A stretch of 64,000 nt of DNA from Diphasiastrum complanatum (taxonomy: Eukaryota; Streptophyta; Lycopodiopsida; Lycopodiales; Lycopodiaceae): assembly GCA_029204225.1 (NCBI GenBank), contig CM055095.1, positions 64,589,976 through 64,653,975 of the forward strand, written 5' to 3'. The notes beneath the pieces were generated by a model, which was not told the DNA's origin, made no database searches, and was given only the letters and a program-made list of their open reading frames with translations. Made by a program: the position numbers and the translations under genes. Shown here in pieces: positions 43,446 through 55,589 of this stretch; position 1 is the first letter of the stretch, and each line of letters begins with the position of its first letter.

Positions 43446-45230
43446 TTAACTTTTCGAGGAAAAAAACAAGTATTAAAGGCTAGTAACAGTTGAAACTTGA
43501 CATAATACATGCCTTTTTTTATTTAGAGCTGTTTGTGACTATTTTTGTACTGTCTACTTGGATCATAAGTCTAGATTTATGTTGGGGGCTTCACATTTGA
43601 TAGTTGGATGACTTAGACATAGAACCGAGAACAGATAAAAGATATATTGCTTTTATGTGTGGATGTCATATATTTCTCTTTGCACCTTAAAAAGTGAAGT
43701 GTTTTATTGCTTTTCTTCAATGAACCTTAATAACTTTTCTACAATTCAACATTTCAAATTTATGTTGAATCACTTAACATTTTATTTTTTATTGCTTATG
43801 AAAAATTTATAATATTATTTGTTGTAGGTCATAAACAAAAAGTCTCACATATTGGACCAAGATGGATCATACATACTGATCGTAGATACTTTGAAGACTA
43901 TATCTTGAATACTTTAAAGATTGGTCTTGAATAATTTGAAGAGCGATCATAAATAGTGTGTTCAAACTAATTATGAACACTCTTAATATTGATCAAAAGC
44001 ACCTTGAATATTGATCCTGAACATTGTGTATATTATGAATATTGATTGTGAACAACTTGAATACCAAATGTAAATTGTCATAAAACAAGGATGAATATTT
44101 TGAATTTTGATCATGAATACTCTAACCATTCATTTGTGAAATTCAATTTTGAAATTGTGACTTGTTTAAATCGTAGAACATCCTTACTTTTGTGAATATT
44201 TATGTAGAGTTTTTGACTATTGGGTTGTAGAAATCTCTCGAAGCTTGTCAATGTCAAATTGGTACTATGTTTCAAAGTGTGACATGATTGTCGCTCATAT
44301 TTTTTTCCTCCTAACATGGTGCAATTTATGAATAGAAACCTTCTCCACACGATTTGAGATCCATTTCATGTTCATATCCCATCACAATACAGCCATGAAC
44401 ATTGATCCTAATGTAGTGAATGCTAATTCTCAAATTCTGAATATCATTCTAATAGGAAAATTTGCACACCAAGTTTTAAAAATATTACATATTCAATTAT
44501 AGATTGATTTGAATCTTATTCTTTTTTAAAATGTGAAATGCAATGATCATGTTGAAGATTTGAATTGCAAAGTTGTGATGTCTAAATTTTAATGAAAATA
44601 GGATGTTGATATTGCAATTGCCAGAAATATCACATTTACACTATGATACTATATCTGCTAACGTACGTAGAAGTTCATATTCATGAAAATCAAAAAATTG
44701 GTCAATATGTTAGTAAATATTTACGTATCCTAGAATATAGAAAATGACCATTGTGGAATATGCTCTTGTTTCTAATTTGGTTGAGAGTGTAGAATGGACA
44801 TGTCGATGTATGACCACATTTGATCTGAGTGGATGTTAAACCACCAACTGAGTATAAGAGCTTTTACTTCACCAAGCAATAATGTTTGTTTTTTGTGAAC
44901 ATCATTATACAATTTGTACAATTCACATGGAGGAACAAGGAGCATCAACTATTTTGTCCTCAACAATAGCACATGGCTCCCAGCAGATGTCAACTTTGGG
45001 CTTGAGCATTGAGAGCAAGGGTGGGTGGGGCAGGAATATTCACTCACCTATTATCTATAGCTTGGCTTACAAAACATTAAGTGGCCCTTGACAAGAATGT
45101 AATAAGTGACTTAGCTTAATAATAATTCGATTAATTAATATTGGATTAGCATGTTAATTTGAGTTTGTAGATTATCGTAACGAAGTGATAACTTGAACTG
45201 ACTTTCCCTCCAAAACTATAACTAACGGCC
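43446..45230. other. AT-rich stretch with degenerate GAATATTGATC repeats
   Basis: From 43855 to 44115, and again at 44395-44460, units such as TTGAATATTGATCnTGAACA recur with a loose period near 30 bp. No coding is supported. Short frames at 44111-44350 and 44882-45091 have no recognisable features. Confidence 0.6.
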
Positions 45231-45830
45231 ATGGCCCAGTTCCAGTTGTTTGACGTTCCAGACTGCGCCCATCATTTTCTGTGCCATTTACGCTTCAGAT
45301 TTGCCGAGGAGCAGCCGTCAAGCTTTCACAGAGCAAAAATGGGGATTTTTGAGGACTGTTTAAAAGACGAATTAATGCTGTCTCTCCGCCATGGCTCCCA
45401 CCCTTGGAATTCATCAGGACCATTCCGATCTTGCCACGTTACGTTGGATGGGGCCATGTGGCAAGGATCCAAGTGGGATGCCTTCAAATATAACGTGCCA
45501 TTAAGCATATCGGGGTTCCCGAGATGCATGTGTGAGCGGCTGGTCCAGGCAGGCGGCCCACCGGGAGAGCCAGCTTCCGGTGGCAGTTAGGTGTATTATT
45601 AAATCGACGGCGTCGGCGGAAACGGCGCTGGCCGGCATTGGCCCGCCGGTCAGGCGGTCTGCCGTGACTGACGCCTTCCAGTGCGGTTGGTCCGAACTCG
45701 GAACGCCGTCAACTAACGATTAACGGACTGAAAGGTCACGACGTCTCGACTCTCCACGATCGCAGCGGTTGCAACTTGTTAAAAGTAATAAAATTAAAAA
45801 TTAAGAAAAAGAATAATAAAATAATTTAAT
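45231..45830. promoter_or_regulatory. GC-rich upstream region of the expansin gene
   Basis: Base composition shifts from AT-rich to GC-rich at about 45230, with many CpG (45590-45720), as is common upstream of plant genes. A 119-codon plus frame at 45231-45590 (MAQFQLFDVPDCAHHFLCHL) has no recognised domain and is not supported as a gene. Confidence 0.4.
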
Positions 45831-45917
45831 TTTCGGTGCCAGAGAGGAGGGAGAGGGAGAGGGGCAGAAGAGAGTGGAGAGAGAGAAGAGAGCTCCGGAG
45901 GTTGGCGAAGGAGCTGC

Positions 45918-45924
45918 TATATAT
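45918..45924 (+). promoter_or_regulatory. Probable TATA box of the expansin gene
   Basis: TATATAT in GCTGCTATATATCTC, preceded by a GA-rich tract (45841-45895). A start about 30 bp downstream would give a 5' UTR that is split by an intron. Confidence 0.55.
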
Positions 45925-46078
45925 CTCTTTCTCCGAGTAGCCTCCTCGCATCTTGTGTTGCATCCGCTTGTCCACTCTATAACTTCCAATTTCTTTCTCC
46001 TCTTCACGCCATCACGGGCCAGTCTTAGACCTGTTTGGCGCTGAGTGCAGCAGCTACCCAGCTCCCTTGTTTTCGCAT

Positions 46079-46450
46079 GTAAGTGCTCTTTGAGCTTAAT
46101 TCTTTATTCTTGCTCAGAATCTGCTTTATGTTTCGTCTAGATCATAAGCTACAATTCTTCAGAAATGGAAATCTGTACTCTTTTGTAAGTGTAGTCTTTG
46201 AATGATCGCAGCTTTGGTTATAATATTGTGCAATGCGGTTTGAAAGCTTGCTAGTTTTGGAAGTAAAGATCTTGAGGTCGGTTAATTGGGCAGTGATTTT
46301 GCTTTGAGGTGTGGAGCTTATACTCCTACCCTGATGCTCAAAACTGATCAGAATGTGAACTTGAGCCAGCAGGAGTCTGGGATCAAATGTTTTCGGCCTA
46401 ATAGTTTAGAATTTTGAGTTTGTTATGTGATCGTTGACTGTTTTTTGCAG
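46079..46450 (+). other. Probable 5' UTR intron of the expansin gene
   Basis: Donor CAT|GTAAGTG at 46079 and acceptor TTTTTTGCAG ending at 46450, four bases before the start codon. The interior is T-rich. Inferred from splice signals alone. Confidence 0.5.
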
Positions 46451-46454
46451 GGAC

Positions 46455-47535
46455 ATGGCAAACCTAGTAGCTGGGCCAGCTGCATTGGTGCTTCTTGTCT
46501 TGATTTTGCAAGTCGAAGCTCAAGGATATGGATCGGGGGGAGGATCACCAGGCTGGACTGATGCACATGCCACTTTCTATGGTGGAGGAGACGCATCTGG
46601 AACAATGGGTACGTTTTGTCCTGAGTTCACCATGAGGGTCCTCTTATTCAGCTCATTTTGTTCTGTATAAATACTCTAGGCCTTGCAGGCTGAGTCCTTC
46701 GCCTCAATTAGAAAGACGTGATTCTGTAGGTGGCGCTTGCGGATATGGAGATCTTTACAGCACAGGATACGGGACTAGCACGGCAGCTCTTAGCACCGCA
46801 CTCTTTAACGGCGGTCTCTCTTGTGGAGCTTGCTTCGAGGTCAAATGCAACGCAGATCCTCAATGGTGCCTTCCAGGAACACCATCCGTCGTTCTAACAG
46901 CAACCAATTTCTGCCCTCCAAACAATGCGCTCTCTGACAACAATGGTGGCTGGTGCAATCCTCCTCTTCAGCACTTCGACATGGCCCAGCCTGCATTTCA
47001 GCAAATAGCAACATACAGTGGTGGCATTGTTCCGGTTCTGTTTAGGAGGTTAGTTTTCTGATCTAGTCGGGTACAAAATGAATGCCCATCCTGTGCAAGC
47101 ATCAGCATAGCTTTTGCAGACCTTGACCTTGATGATTGGGAGGGGCACCGTTCACTAGCTTCAGTGTTCTGATCTTTTGAAGCCTGTTATCTTTATAATC
47201 TGAAGCGTAGTTGATGTGTCTTTTGGAACAGGGTGCCTTGCGTAAGGCAAGGAGGAATCCGATTCACGATCGATGGCCATTCTTACTTCAACCTCGTCCT
47301 CATCACAAACGTTGGAGGAGCTGGAGATGTACATGCGGTGTCGATCAAGGGCTCCAACACTGGCTGGCAGCCCATGTCTAGGAACTGGGGTCAAAACTGG
47401 CAAAGCAATGATCTTTTGGACGGCCAATCCCTCTCCTTCATGATCACCACCAGCGATGGAAACACTGTGACTTCCTACGACGCAGCCCCACCAAACTGGC
47501 AGTTTGGCCAAACCTATAGCGGAGAACAATTCTGA
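46455..47535 (+). CDS. EXPA: Alpha-expansin (three coding exons, 258 aa)
   Basis: Secreted wall-loosening protein. It breaks non-covalent contacts between cellulose and matrix glycans without hydrolysis, allowing cell extension. Coding exons are 46455-46608, 46730-47048 and 47232-47535 (777 nt with TGA), with GT/AG introns of 121 and 183 bp. The ATG after the TTTTTTGCAG acceptor is chosen because it starts a signal peptide ([20 protein letters not shown], cut near residue 22). Mature features: [11 protein letters not shown] and [15 protein letters not shown] open the double-psi beta-barrel domain. Cys residues lie at about 55, 83, 86, 91, 98, 113 and 127. The HFD signature is at 133-135 ([16 protein letters not shown]), whose insert before it marks alpha- rather than beta-expansins. 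The C-terminal domain from [13 protein letters not shown] has [15 protein letters not shown] aromatics and ends [10 protein letters not shown]. Length is normal for the family and no defect is seen. Which EXPA it is cannot be told. Confidence 0.96.
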
Positions 47536-50252
47536 TTTTCAAAGTCTACGTATGCTGTAAAAACTGGGTATGAGCAGCTAATTGGTCAGTGAATTGAATG
47601 AAGACAAAGAGTATCTCAGCCAAATTTAGTGGATGGATGGCTTTGGAGCTTAAAAATTATTGTCATGATGGATGACTGTGGAGCTTAAAAATTAGTGTCA
47701 TTGGCAGCAGAGGCGTGTTAGTAAGCAGCCCGCTGCTTAATCCCCATCCTGGACGTATGATCTAGTGTTTCCATTTGCATGACCTTTGTATGCTGTGGTG
47801 GAGGGTTTTCAGCCACCCGCAATTGTTAGACAGAAATATTGGACTAATGATTTAAGTAATTACCTTTAGCTCTGCAACACTATTGAGCTGTCATTGATGA
47901 TTCTGGCGATTTGGGATGCAGTGGTGGTTAATGTTATTGCCACCCGCTCCACTGGAACTTGTTTTTGAGTTTGTATGTTGTCAATGAATTGAATGAGTAA
48001 CGCTGCACCCACGCAGCTTGTTTTCTTTGACATTTATTGTGTTCTCACAATGAACGTGCGTGTCGTTATCTTATGGACGTTGTAGGCAATTGTCCCTGAA
48101 CGTCTTTCTCTGAGTCTGCATTCTCCTTTTGCCACATGCTATTTTGTCAGATCTTATAGTGCAGTGGGTAATACCGTAATTGTATTAAACACTGTACTTA
48201 TGTAACCAGATGGCTCAGGTTGAATCTCGCAGTCATTTAATGCCAAATCTCAAAAGGTTCCCATCCAAGAGTGTACTTGATGTGAGAGTGCCAATACACT
48301 TTAATTTTGTACTTTTGTCGTTGGGTTTAATCTGAGTTTTCCTCATTTTAGGGGTCTTCTCATAATTGGAAAATTGTTGCCTTCTAAATCCACTTAAACC
48401 TAATGTTAAAATGCTCCAAAGGACATCTTAGATTAAGCGAAAATTACGGCTATCTTCTATTTTTGAGCATGAAAATGCTAGTACAATGTAACTGCGTTGA
48501 TGCTCTCATTCATAAAGAAAATTCGAATATTTTGAAGATTCCTAGTGTCAACTAATATTATTTACTCTATCTTGGTTTTCTATCGAGAAAGGTTTCCTAT
48601 TTTATTCTTTTCCTCGCGCTTCAATCTTAATTTCAGCTAAAGCGTTAGAGCCAACAATGCTTTAGGAAGGGAGAGCAAAGGCCTTCCCCCTAGAAAACCC
48701 TCGCCTAATTTTTGCAAAAAAGGAACTTTTGTAAGATTAAAACTTAGTTTCTATCTATCAAAAACGCTTTACTCCTTAGGGAAAGAGCTCGTGTAACTAT
48801 TGATGGCGCGCTTTGGGACGGTGGGCACTCCTGACCCAGCTTTCAATTCAAACAAACACTGCCATCCATGCCCATCCCATGTTCCTGAGATTCTTTAACA
48901 CCTGCACGTTATATTCACCACTTTTCACATCCATTTAATAAACAGAACAAAGAAAAAGAACGGAAAACTTCCCTATTTAATGGAGTGAGTTGGTAGATCT
49001 GGCGAGTGGGAGCATCACCACCGACCAAATTTTCTTTCATTTCAATTTTCCAGCTGCCCATTCTTCAAAACTCACAAAGAAAAAGGCTGTATGTGCAGTC
49101 AGGCCAGATCCCCTCCCTGGTTGTAGTTGCTCATTAAAAGGGGAAAAAGGGGGGATGGGTATGAAAAGGCCATATCAATTATAATAATACGGAGATTTAA
49201 TTCTCGAAATTGCCACATGCTGGCAGAGGACATGGAAGTTTGGAACCCAGGGTACAAACCCAAGAGTCCGTGATATTCCTGGAGACTGAAGAGTCAAGAG
49301 TCAAGAGTCCAAGAGGATTGAATAATGTACTTTGGGCAATTATGTAAGAATTTGTATAACTGACTGTATTCTAATTCTTTTTAAGGTTCATGTATTTCTC
49401 CCTAGATTATGGTGAGAGATAATTGTGTATGGGGTGCAGGACCCAGGTCCTTATAGTGACCTTATAAAGTATTATGATAAGAATGACCTTAGATGAGTGT
49501 GTTGGGGGTAGTGAGCTTCAAGTGAGGTACCAACCCAAGCTTGGGTGAAATTTCTTTTACAGCATGACAAAGAAACCTTTTTAGTTTAATCAGCCCTCAT
49601 CCAAAATTATATTATGTTTGTTTGGGAAGCTCAAATTATAATACCACTAAAAATTTAATCACCTACTTGCTTTATTATCATTTGTCATCTACATTCACAT
49701 TCTCACTTTAATTGATGCAAGGACCAAGGTATAATTTTTTAACTATGGAGTTTTGATTTATGTTAAGGATTTTTTATAATGAAAAAATGGATTTAAATGA
49801 GATTTTAAGCCCTTTGGATTTATGCCAATGAAGGCTATCCCATAATTATGTTGAAGATTAATGGTAATGAAAAAATAGTGTTATGGGAATGGTTTTACAT
49901 GAGAATAAAATACCTTTTGGTTAATGCCAAGTCTCCAAGATAGGAGATGGGATATTGAACCCATGACCTTACATGAGGCTATAATGAGTACATGCACCTT
50001 GTTACAAATTCAATTTAAGCCAAGCTTAGACACTACTAAAGTCAAGATCTACTTATTTCTTTGAGCTATTAATGAAAGCATTAAGCTAAAAACAACTAGT
50101 GACTAATATACATAAATAAAACCTTAACATTCAATATTTGATAGGTTTATATAGTGAGGTGAGTTTATTTCCCTACATGAAAGTTGACCATTCCTATGCG
50201 CATAAGTTTTGATAACTTTTGATAGACGTTTTAACTACTCTCCCAAAGGGCC
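47536..50252. other. 3' flank of expansin and intergenic DNA
   Basis: Probable 3' UTR after 47535. AATGAATTGAATGA-type sequence occurs at 47588 and 47983. From 48050 to 50250 no gene, repeat family or RNA was recognised. A 64-codon frame at 48990-49184 is not supported. Confidence 0.6.
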
Positions 50253-50303
50253 AAAAGTCTTGTTTGGATTTCTTGTAGGGCAAGAAATCCAAACAAGACT
50301 TTT
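50253..50303. repeat. Perfect inverted repeat, 23-bp arms, 5-base loop
   Basis: Arms at 50253-50275 and 50281-50303 are exact reverse complements, beginning AAAAGTCTTG and ending CAAGACTTTT, with loop TAGGG. It would form a perfect hairpin in DNA or RNA. Confidence 0.95.
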
Positions 50304-50574
50304 CTAGAATTGCTTTGGATGTTGGCATAGGCAAGACATTATGAGAACAATGTCTTTTATGAAGATAATGCCCATCGAATTTTCTTTTATTTCTATGTAG
50401 GGCAAATTTCTCAAGCCCAACAAAAGCAAACTTAAAGGTAAAAGAAAACAAATCCAAGGACAATGAGATTTGTCATTGAAAAATGATATTAATCATTATT
50501 TTACATTGGGTAAAGCCCCACAACCAATAAGCATTTTACCTTTTTGAGCTTCTACACCTCTAGAAGTGCCCCTC

Positions 50575-51310
50575 TCACCTCCTTCTCTAACACTGCAATT
50601 TCTACGGGTTTGTTTCCCTCACATCTTACAAGATCGTAGCGAAAACTATTGCTAGAATGATTGCCCCTCTCCTCCCCTCCCACTTTTCCAAAAGTTAGTC
50701 TAGCTATATTTTAGGCAAATCTCTTTTTGATAACATCCTGAACGTATGGTCAGCTATGTATTCCTCTCTCTAGTACAACTACCCAACTCTCATGCTCAAG
50801 TTTGATTTTGATAAAGCTTTTGACCGCATCAGTTGAAACTACCTTCTTGCTTGTTGTTCCTATTTTGATCTCCTAGAGTGTATCACTAAAATTATCCATG
50901 CCCTCTTCGTACCTACCTCGTCTTCCATTCTTTTTCAGGGTGTCCTATCTCCCTCCTTCCATGCTTCTTGTGGTATCAGACAACTTTTTGCAAATAACTT
51001 GGCTTGCACTACTGAATTTCACCACCAACTTTCTCCCTTCTTCTTCTTGAATTAGCTCACGTTTGTTACATTTCTAACTCTCAGATCAATTATTAGAAAT
51101 CCAATATTATTGTTCTCTCTCATGATGTTTCATCTAATTGGCGTCAACATCTAGGCCTCAACATCTTTCATCATGGCACCATTTTCAAATATCTGGGTTT
51201 CTCACTTGGAGGTTCTCTTTCTAATAGAGATTGTTTTAACTAGATTATTGAGAGAATCATATCCAAAATTCTGCTATGAGATTCTTGTGACCTCTCCTTT
51301 CCTGCTAGAC
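50575..51310 (+). pseudogene. LINE (L1-type) reverse transcriptase remnant
   Basis: Plus-strand translation: SLTSYKIVAKTIARMIAPLL (family pattern of PISLCNxxYKIISKxLAxRL), SYILGKSLFDNILNVW (family SAFVPGRxIxDNILxAxE), then LMLKFDFDKAFDRIS (family KLDFxKAFDxxxWxFL), IIHALFVPTSSSILF and FQGV. This order is the N-terminal half of a plant L1 RT. Several stops occur (after FSKS, SSL and RIS) and the FADD catalytic block is not evident. It is cut at about 51315 by an LTR fragment of family D. Confidence 0.82.
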
Positions 51311-51319
51311 TGTGATAGG

Positions 51320-52165
51320 GTATAGAAATCACGTTCGATATGATTACGTAGCCAAACATCAAGCATCAAAACATCAGACAAATAATCTGTTGCGAACAGC
51401 TAGACAAATTATTAGTCGCGAATTACTCGCGAAGAGCTAGACTAATAATCAGTCGTGAATTAGTCGCGAAAAGCAAGACTAAATATTAGTCGCGAACAGC
51501 TAGACTAATAATCATTCGCGAAGAGTAGACAGCCAGATTAAGTAATTAGAAAGCCAGACAACACGTAGAAAAGCATTGCAATATTGACACAAATCTGAAC
51601 GCAGAACAAACAGAGCCATAATCAGATTAAGCATAACAAAATATACAGGTCAATAATGCAGGTGAGCACAAAACAATAGCGGACATAACCGCGTGCTTCA
51701 CAAAGCTAATCACACAATCTATAAAGATGATGAACCTATTACTGATTACACATCTGGAAGAAAAGAATCAATGCGCGAAAGCATCTACGATGTCTATCTC
51801 TGATTATCAGTGATGTTTCATTCTCTCTTCTGTTCTATTCTGATGCCGTTCTCTAAATACGTAGATGGTATTTAATATATACATAATTTTTACAGGTGTA
51901 CAGATGAAGAAGGTACAAAAGTGGTTGTGCTGTCTATGGGAGATCGTGGGTGGTTGCTGTCATTGTCAAATCTGATTGCATAGTGCATGGGATGAGCGTG
52001 AGGAGGCCGCGATGTTGGCCTTCGCTAAAATTAACATTGATGAAAATGCGAAAAATGCGACACTCTGACAAATGCCTTAAAAATTGATTTACAGGGTACC
52101 TTTGCCTTTCTATAAGGGCACCTTTGGCATTTGTAGGGCAGTGTCGCATTTTTTGCCTGTCATGA
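51320..52165 (-). mobile_element. Partial LTR of copia family D
   Basis: Matches 12555-13310 in the same orientation, including the AGTCGCGAA/AGCTAGACTAATAAT subrepeats at 51380-51530, which are clearer here. Both ends are truncated and no primer-binding site is present. Confidence 0.8.
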
Positions 52166-52189
52166 AACGCGTGTAAAAATACAGTGTCG

Positions 52190-54310
52190 CGGCTGGAAGG
52201 ACGATCAAGCCTCTGAGGTCTGACAATGGTGGAGAGTACATCTCTACTAAATTTAAGGAGTACTGCCAGAGCCAAGACATTGAGCATCAATTCATTACTC
52301 CTTATAGTCCTCAGTCTAATGGCTTAGCCGAGAGGAAGAACCGTACTCTGTTTGAATTAGCTAAATGTATGCTGGCACATGCATCGCTACCCAAGAGCTT
52401 CAGGGCTAAAGCTGTCTCCACTGCAGCTTACGTCCAGAACATATGTTACCAAGGCCCTCTCAGGCAGGTGTGGACAGGCTCTAAGCCTTCTATGAAGAAC
52501 CTAAGAGTATTCGGATGCGTCGCCTACGCGCAGATCCTGAAAGACACAAGGAAGAAATACGACTTCTAGGGTCTCAAGACCATCCTGATTGGGTATATTT
52601 CATCTGATAACACATACAAGCTGTATGATCCTGATACCCAGCAAATCTTGTACAGCCGAGATACAATATTTACCGAGGATCAATTCGTCGACATCAAAGG
52701 CAAAGATATTGTCCCAAGAGAATTTTTATCACTTGCCATTGACACGACTATCCGAGCTTCAAGCTCAAGCGTGTCCATTGTCGATCCACTATTCGACAGC
52801 GAATTAGACGAAGACGTTGCTGCTACCCAGCAACAAGTCTTAGGAGTGGTTCATCAGTCGATTCCTTCCAGAATATCAAGCCGAGTGCGCACAAAGCCCA
52901 CAAGGTATACTCTTGAGTCTGCATGTCTCTTGATATAGGAGCTGACAACAGTCGAAGAGGCACTTAGCCAACCAGACTCTGATCTCAGTCTAATAGTCAA
53001 GCATTCATCGATCCGAACCCTCCTATCATATGCTGTAGCTACCGACCTTGAAGTGCATCAACTTGATGTGCAAACAACTTATTTGAATGGAGTTATACAA
53101 GAAGACAGTTATATGATCCAGCCCAAAGGATATGTTCTGGAAGGTATGAAAAATCATGTCTGTAAACTCCATAAGGCACTTTACGGCTTGAAACAGTCTG
53201 CTAGAGCTTGGTTTCAGAGGATCAACACATTTCTCATTAGACAAGATTTCCAACCAAGCATTGTTGATTGCAATATCTATTCCAAGTCGGTGAATCAATC
53301 CTTTATTATGATGACCTTATACGTGGATGATACGTTGCTTTTCAGCAACAATACCAATTTGGTCAAGGATTCTAAATAGATGTTGTTTTCTGAGTTCGAC
53401 ATGACTGATTTGGGTGAAGCTCACTTCTGTTCAGGCATTCAAATCCACAGAGACAGAGCGAGACGACTGATCTATATCACTCAACAAAGGTATCTTCATA
53501 ATGTTCTTGACAAATACAATCTGATGAACTGTAAGTTAGCCCACTCACCGATGGATCTAGGCCTGCATTTGCCAAATGACCAATGTCTCCAGACATTGCA
53601 GAAAGAGGAGTAGATAAGAGAGTATCCTTATCGATCGATACTTGGATCTGTTATGTAAGAAATGGTCTGTACAAGACCTAACATCTCTTTTGCAGTAAGC
53701 TCACTTAGCCAATATATGGCTAATCTTGGCATTACCCATTGGAAGGCTCTCATAAGAGTCATGAGGTATATTTGAGCTACCATGGACCAGTGCATCTGCT
53801 ATGAAGTCAGCAATGACAATCATCATCAGCTCAGTGAATATACTGATGCAAGCTGGGGAGGAGATGTAGACAATTGTAAGTCCACATCTGGATTTACATT
53901 CTTCCTCAACGACGGTCCTATCTCATGGAACAGTCGTAAGCAAATCTCTATCGCTCTTTCATCTACAGAAGCAGAATACGTAGTTGCTTCTCAATCTATT
54001 AAAGAAGCATTTTGGTTGTGAAATTTACTGTCAGATATTAGTTTGTATCAGTACAATCCTACAATCATATTATGTGATAATCAGAGTGCTGTTTCCTTAT
54101 CGGCCAACCCTAGATTTCATTCTAGGAGTAAGCACATTGAAATTTGATATCACTATATTAGGGACAAGGTTCTCAACAAGGAGGTAAACTTAACATACTG
54201 TAGAATGCAGGACATGGTTGCAGATATATTTACAAAGACATTAAGTGTTAATGCACACAACAAGTTTTGTGCATTACTTAGTCTGAAGATCAAGGCATTC
54301 ACGGATCTAG
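52190..54310 (+). pseudogene. Copia element J, integrase to RNase H, decayed
   Basis: Plus strand: integrase from KPLRSDNGGEYISTKFKEYC (catalytic Asp present), PQSNGLAERKNRTLFELAKC (Glu present) and NLRVFGCVAY, a stop at 52567, a linker with SRVRTKPTRYTLES, then RT from VHQLDVQTTYLNGVIQEDSY, YGLKQSARAWFQR, LYVDDTLLFSNN, and RNase H ADWGG-type SWGGDVDNCKSTSGF, LSSTEAEYV, CDNQSAVSL, RSKHIEI, MVADIFTKTL. About eight stops are scattered, and the N-terminal RT part (fingers) is deleted between 52930 and 53040. Gag, protease and the first integrase part are missing. It ends with a polypurine tract and LTR start at 54311-54323. Confidence 0.92.
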
Positions 54311-54500
54311 ATTAAGGAGGGCTGTTGGATTTACCTCCTTTACTCTCCTAAATCCTATGTTAATCTGCCTCCATTCATGCTGTTGTATTTTGCTTGTGTT
54401 GTCACACAGTCTGCATATTTACATGTAAAATAAGACAGGCAAAAAACGTGACAGTCTGCATTACTCGGGGATTTCCACAAGTAAAAAAGCAACTGAAAGC
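54311..54500 (+). mobile_element. Polypurine tract and start of the 3' LTR of copia J
   Basis: ATTAAGGAGGGC at 54311-54322 followed by TGTTGGATTTACCTCC. The LTR is cut somewhere before 54530, where minus-strand copia E begins. Confidence 0.65.
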
Positions 54501-54529
54501 TTTTGATTTCTTCTAAATAAAATATACCA

Positions 54530-55260
54530 TAGTCCTTCTGAAAAATTCATCAATAAAAGTAATAAAATACTTTGCATCCTTCAGAGAGGGATTCCTCATC
54601 GGGCCACAAATGCCTGAATGCACAACATCTAACAATCCTCTAGCAGTATGTTGATGGCTTAATCTAAATGGTTTCCTAGTCTATTTACCAACTAAATAGT
54701 CTTGACAGACATGTAACTCGACTTTATTACTAAGATAGTCTAGATCAAGAATAATAGAATGTTTAGACATTTGTTGTACAGCAGCATGATTCAAGTGACT
54801 AAGTCTATAATGCCAAAGTAAACTTTTATTTGCTTGAATAGAAGTACTAAGCGCCTGACTAGAGGCAGAAAAACAATGACTTAATCTATACAAGTATCCA
54901 TGCCTTTTTGCGAGTGCTAGGATCTTGCCTATCCTATCAACTACTTTGCACTGATCACATTCGAATTCTACTTTATGTCTTAGATCTGTGATTTTGCTTA
55001 CAGATAGTAGATTTGTAGATAGATTGGGTACATATAGGACTTTAGAAAGTAGCTTAGATAGATTATTTGCAAAGCTTAATCTCACAGTACCTTCACCTTT
55101 AATAGCTTGTGTGCTATTATCACCAAAGTGAACATATTTGTTGATACTATAGGGTGTATAGGACTCGAAACAACCAATGAGGTTGGTCATATGCTGAGTG
55201 GCACCAGAATCCAGAAACCAAGAAATGTCGTTGGATGTTGATAAAAAGTCGTAGGTGATA
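54530..55260 (-). pseudogene. Copia element E, protease to integrase start
   Basis: Minus strand from 55245 down: DISWFLDSGATQHMTNLIGC (protease active site DSGATQHM), VHFGDNSTQAIKGEG, KVLYVPNLSTNLLSVSKI, the pre-integrase segment LWHYRLSHLNHAAVQQM, then after a stop HSGICGPMRNPSLKDAKYF and ITFIDEFFRRTMVYF, the integrase start. The frame is open for most of 54681-55526. Gag is missing: the protease lies only about 30 bases after a primer-binding-site-like sequence. Confidence 0.88.
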
Positions 55261-55261
55261 T

Positions 55262-55273
55262 GTTCTGATACCA
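55262..55273 (-). other. Primer-binding-site-like sequence
   Basis: Minus strand TGGTATCAGAAC, 10 of 12 matches to the initiator tRNA-Met site. To its right (55274-55580) is non-coding DNA that may be an LTR shared by the two E pieces; LTR ends were not confirmed. Confidence 0.45.
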
Positions 55274-55589
55274 CTGATGCAATCAGAGTCACGGTCACAA
55301 AATGGTCATGACTGCGAAACAAACGATGCAGAACAATTCGGATGGAGTTCAGATGCGATCGCTGGACACTGCCAGCTGAATCACTCTTACAGTCCTCCAA
55401 AATGTAGTCAGGCACTGATGATCTATGTTTATAAATTAATGTAGCATTCAACGAAATTTCAACCAATGTGCGGAATTGAATGAATGAGAGAATCGGACAC
55501 GCGAATAATAGTAGACACATTTGCATTCAAAATCATACATCATAAAAGTGACATGTGCACAATGGCTACACGATCATCTATTGATTTTC

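Noticed and set aside
45231-45590. 119-codon frame upstream of the expansin gene
   Set aside because: No recognisable domain, GC-rich promoter-like DNA, and frames of similar length exist on the other strand.
46434-46670. Expansin start at an upstream ATG (46434) and read-through of intron 1
   Set aside because: The upstream ATG lies in the intron before the TTTTTTGCAG acceptor. The ATG at 46455 starts a proper signal peptide, and splicing at 46608/46730 restores GGACGYG.
47161-47529. 122-codon minus-strand frame
   Set aside because: Antisense shadow of expansin exon 3.
50194-50463. 89-codon minus-strand frame over the hairpin
   Set aside because: It exists because the perfect inverted repeat is open in that phase; no domain was recognised.
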